A stretch of DNA of 7,119 bases. It comes from Pseudomonadota bacterium. GTDB lineage: Bacteria; Pseudomonadota; Gammaproteobacteria; Xanthomonadales; Rhodanobacteraceae. Below, piece by piece: positions 6,231 to 7,119 of this stretch. Location of the stretch: assembly GCA_025351555.1 (NCBI GenBank), contig JANXVS010000591.1:1-7119 (forward strand), read 5' to 3'. A program made the translations under genes and the position numbers. The first letter of the stretch is position 1. Every line of letters starts with the position of its first letter. The notes beneath the pieces are model-generated. The model was not told where the DNA came from. It saw only the letters and a list, made by a program, of their open reading frames with translations, and ran no database searches.

Positions 6231-6270
6231 TATACTTGCAACCGAATTTTCGAGGCGCAAAATGTATACC
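6229..6270 (+). repeat. Inverted repeat GGTATAC/GTATACC over the GST start codon
   Basis: GGTATAC (6229-6235) and GTATACC (6264-6270) are perfect inverted repeats. Inside them TTGC (6236-6239) can pair with GCAA (6257-6260) if three bases bulge. The enclosed segment holds the GAGG ribosome-binding site (6252-6255) and the ATG (6262), so the hairpin would hide the start in RNA. It may be chance. Confidence 0.4.
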
Positions 6271-6520
6271 TTGTACTACGCCCCCGGCGCAGCCAGCATG
6301 TGCGTGCATATGCGCGCATCTGCGCGCGCACGGCCCCTACCTGCTCGGCGCGCAATTTTCCTCCGCCGATATTTTCCTGACGATGCTGATGCGCTGGTCG
6401 CGCCACACGCCGAGGCAACCAATCGAGTGGCCAGCGCTGCGCAATCTCGCCGGCCTGGTCAGATCGCGGCCGAGCTGGAAACATCTGTACAAACTGGAAG
6501 GTTTGACCGAATGGGTCTGA
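6262..6520 (+). pseudogene. Glutathione S-transferase remnant with internal deletion and frame change
   Basis: The ATG at 6262 has a GAGG ribosome-binding site and opens with MYTLYYAPGAASMCVHM, a typical beta/alpha thioredoxin-fold start of bacterial GSTs. After about 17 residues this frame turns to arginine-rich nonsense. From 6332, in another frame, the text becomes a GST C-terminal domain: GPYLLGAQFSSADIFLTMLM, then RWSRH, WPALRNLAGLVRSRPSW and EGLTEWV, ending at the TGA at 6518-6520. GSTs are usually about 200 residues, so about 120 codons of the middle appear lost together with a frame change. The junction lies in an alternating purine-pyrimidine tract at about 6296-6332. Glutathione conjugation by this product is not possible. 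Promoter-like and start elements remain intact, which suggests fairly recent loss. Confidence 0.78.
6296..6332. other. Alternating purine-pyrimidine tract at the GST deletion junction
   Basis: Bases 6296-6319 alternate purine and pyrimidine without a break (24 nt). After one interruption the alternation resumes over 6321-6332, mostly as GC steps. Such tracts favour left-handed DNA and replication slippage, and short TGCGCGCA-type repeats here could have paired to produce the deletion. Confidence 0.6.
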
Positions 6521-6524
6521 CGCG

Positions 6525-6992
6525 TTACGGACGTTCCACACTTGATAGCGTGAACGAACGGAATCCCGCTGCGACCGCCGAAGCGAAACGCTGCGCAAGA
6601 CTGGCAGGATTGGACGGCGGCGGCGCTGCGACAATTGCAGGCTGCGGCGGCACTGTATAGGAAATACGTCGCGCCGATGCCTCGCGCGCGCAGCGCACGG
6701 CGTCCAGCGCCAGACGATCCCAGCGCAACACCTGCTCCACGGGAATCAAAATCCAACCTGGCACACTGCGATCGGCATATCGCGGATCCCAGCCCTTGGC
6801 ACCCGGCAACGCGAGCGCCAGCGCCAGACTGCGCCCATGCAACCGGAAAGCCATCGCCACCGGTTGATAGGCCGCGAACGCGTGGCCCTGCAACATCAGG
6901 CAGGGCTTGCCATAGAACAGGCCGGCCTGCACCTCATGAGCGCGCTGCAGATACCCCGCAATGGTGTCGTAGCGCGAACGCGCATTGGCCAT
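6525..6992 (-). CDS. Small uncharacterised protein (TfoX/YjbR-like pattern suspected)
   Basis: This 155-residue protein begins at an ATG at 6992 with a strong GAGGGAG ribosome-binding site (within 7001-7009, spacing about 8), which supports it as a real gene. The first ~110 residues look like a compact domain: GLFYGKPCLMLQGHAFAAY (24-42), then VAMAFRLHG, ALALALPGAKGWDPR (57-71) and PGWILIPVEQVLRWDRLALDAV (78-99). I recall small proteins of about 110-120 residues with this GKPCL...ALPGA...DP...W..VP order, sometimes labelled TfoX- or YjbR-like, but I cannot confirm the family. There is no signal peptide or membrane segment, so it is probably cytosolic. The last ~45 residues (after ARRISY) are proline/alanine-rich and unlike a folded domain, perhaps an extension read into formerly noncoding DNA. 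The stop is 5 bp from the convergent GST remnant. Confidence 0.72.
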   Translation of the reverse strand: MANARSRYDTIAGYLQRAHEVQAGLFYGKPCLMLQGHAFAAYQPVAMAFRLHGRSLALALALPGAKGWDPRYADRSVPGWILIPVEQVLRWDRLALDAVRCAREASARRISYTVPPQPAIVAAPPPSNPASLAQRFASAVAAGFRSFTLSSVERP

Positions 6993-7119
6993 GATAACGG
7001 CTCCCTCTTCGCGCCGTCATGCTAGCGCAAATCGGCTTGCCTTGCCGGCGCTTGGATCACGCGCTGACGATTCGCCCCACAACGCAACGGCGCCGTCACA
7101 AGGACGACGCCGCTCCAAA
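6993..7119. other. Right-edge segment without a supportable gene
   Basis: Apart from the ribosome-binding site at 7001-7009 for the minus-strand gene, I see nothing certain. Two minus-strand frames stay open from the window edge for about 30 codons before a stop (one ends at 7017), so the tail of an upstream gene could lie here, but neither shows a recognisable motif. No clear promoter boxes were found. Confidence 0.4.

Noticed and set aside
5501..6634. 377-codon open frame antisense to the hydrolase and GST remnant
   Set aside because: It spans noncoding DNA, a real gene and a pseudogene on the other strand; its product is arginine/cysteine-rich without recognisable domains and has no convincing ribosome-binding site.
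1..7119. Defence island, prophage, CRISPR or insertion sequence
   Set aside because: No repeat-spacer array, transposase, integrase, att-like pair or toxin-antitoxin pair could be seen; the SleB-type gene alone is not evidence of phage.

Overview
The window is GC-rich DNA from a gammaproteobacterium, most likely of the Xanthomonadales/Rhodanobacteraceae type. I infer this from the gene content: a four-gene succinate dehydrogenase operon headed by a small SDHAF4-type assembly factor, divergent from ygfZ. The codon style and a short GC-rich REP-like hairpin fit the same group. The lineage was not tested by any search.

Left half (1-4297): the minus strand carries one compact operon in the order SDHAF4-like gene, sdhC, sdhD, sdhA, sdhB. 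The last gene runs off the left edge. Gaps are 8 bp or less and sdhC/sdhD overlap by 4 bp, except between sdhA and sdhB. That gap is 78 bp and holds a GNRA-loop REP-like hairpin. Together these genes encode respiratory complex II and one of its assembly factors. A roughly 120-bp control region containing a perfect 12-bp palindrome separates this operon from plus-strand ygfZ, a folate-binding protein that supports Fe-S enzymes. The pairing makes sense because SdhB carries three Fe-S clusters.

Middle (4298-6187): a secreted PhnD-like solute-binding protein stands alone, with no transporter genes beside it. A 531-bp gene-free stretch follows. It begins AT-richer, has a candidate extended -10 promoter over a dyad, and then a series of short perfect hairpins. 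It leads to a small SleB-type cell wall hydrolase with a good ribosome-binding site.

Right end (6188-7119): a decayed glutathione S-transferase gene keeps its first ~17 codons and its last ~62 codons in different frames, joined at an alternating purine-pyrimidine tract. Convergent to it is a small uncharacterised cytosolic-type protein. The last ~125 bp show no supportable gene.

I see no CRISPR array, tRNA, rRNA, insertion sequence or defence system. The window is mainly core metabolism followed by a looser, partly decaying region. The places most worth a second look are the hairpin-rich leader at 5383-5702, the GST deletion scar, and the control and mRNA-processing elements of the sdh operon.
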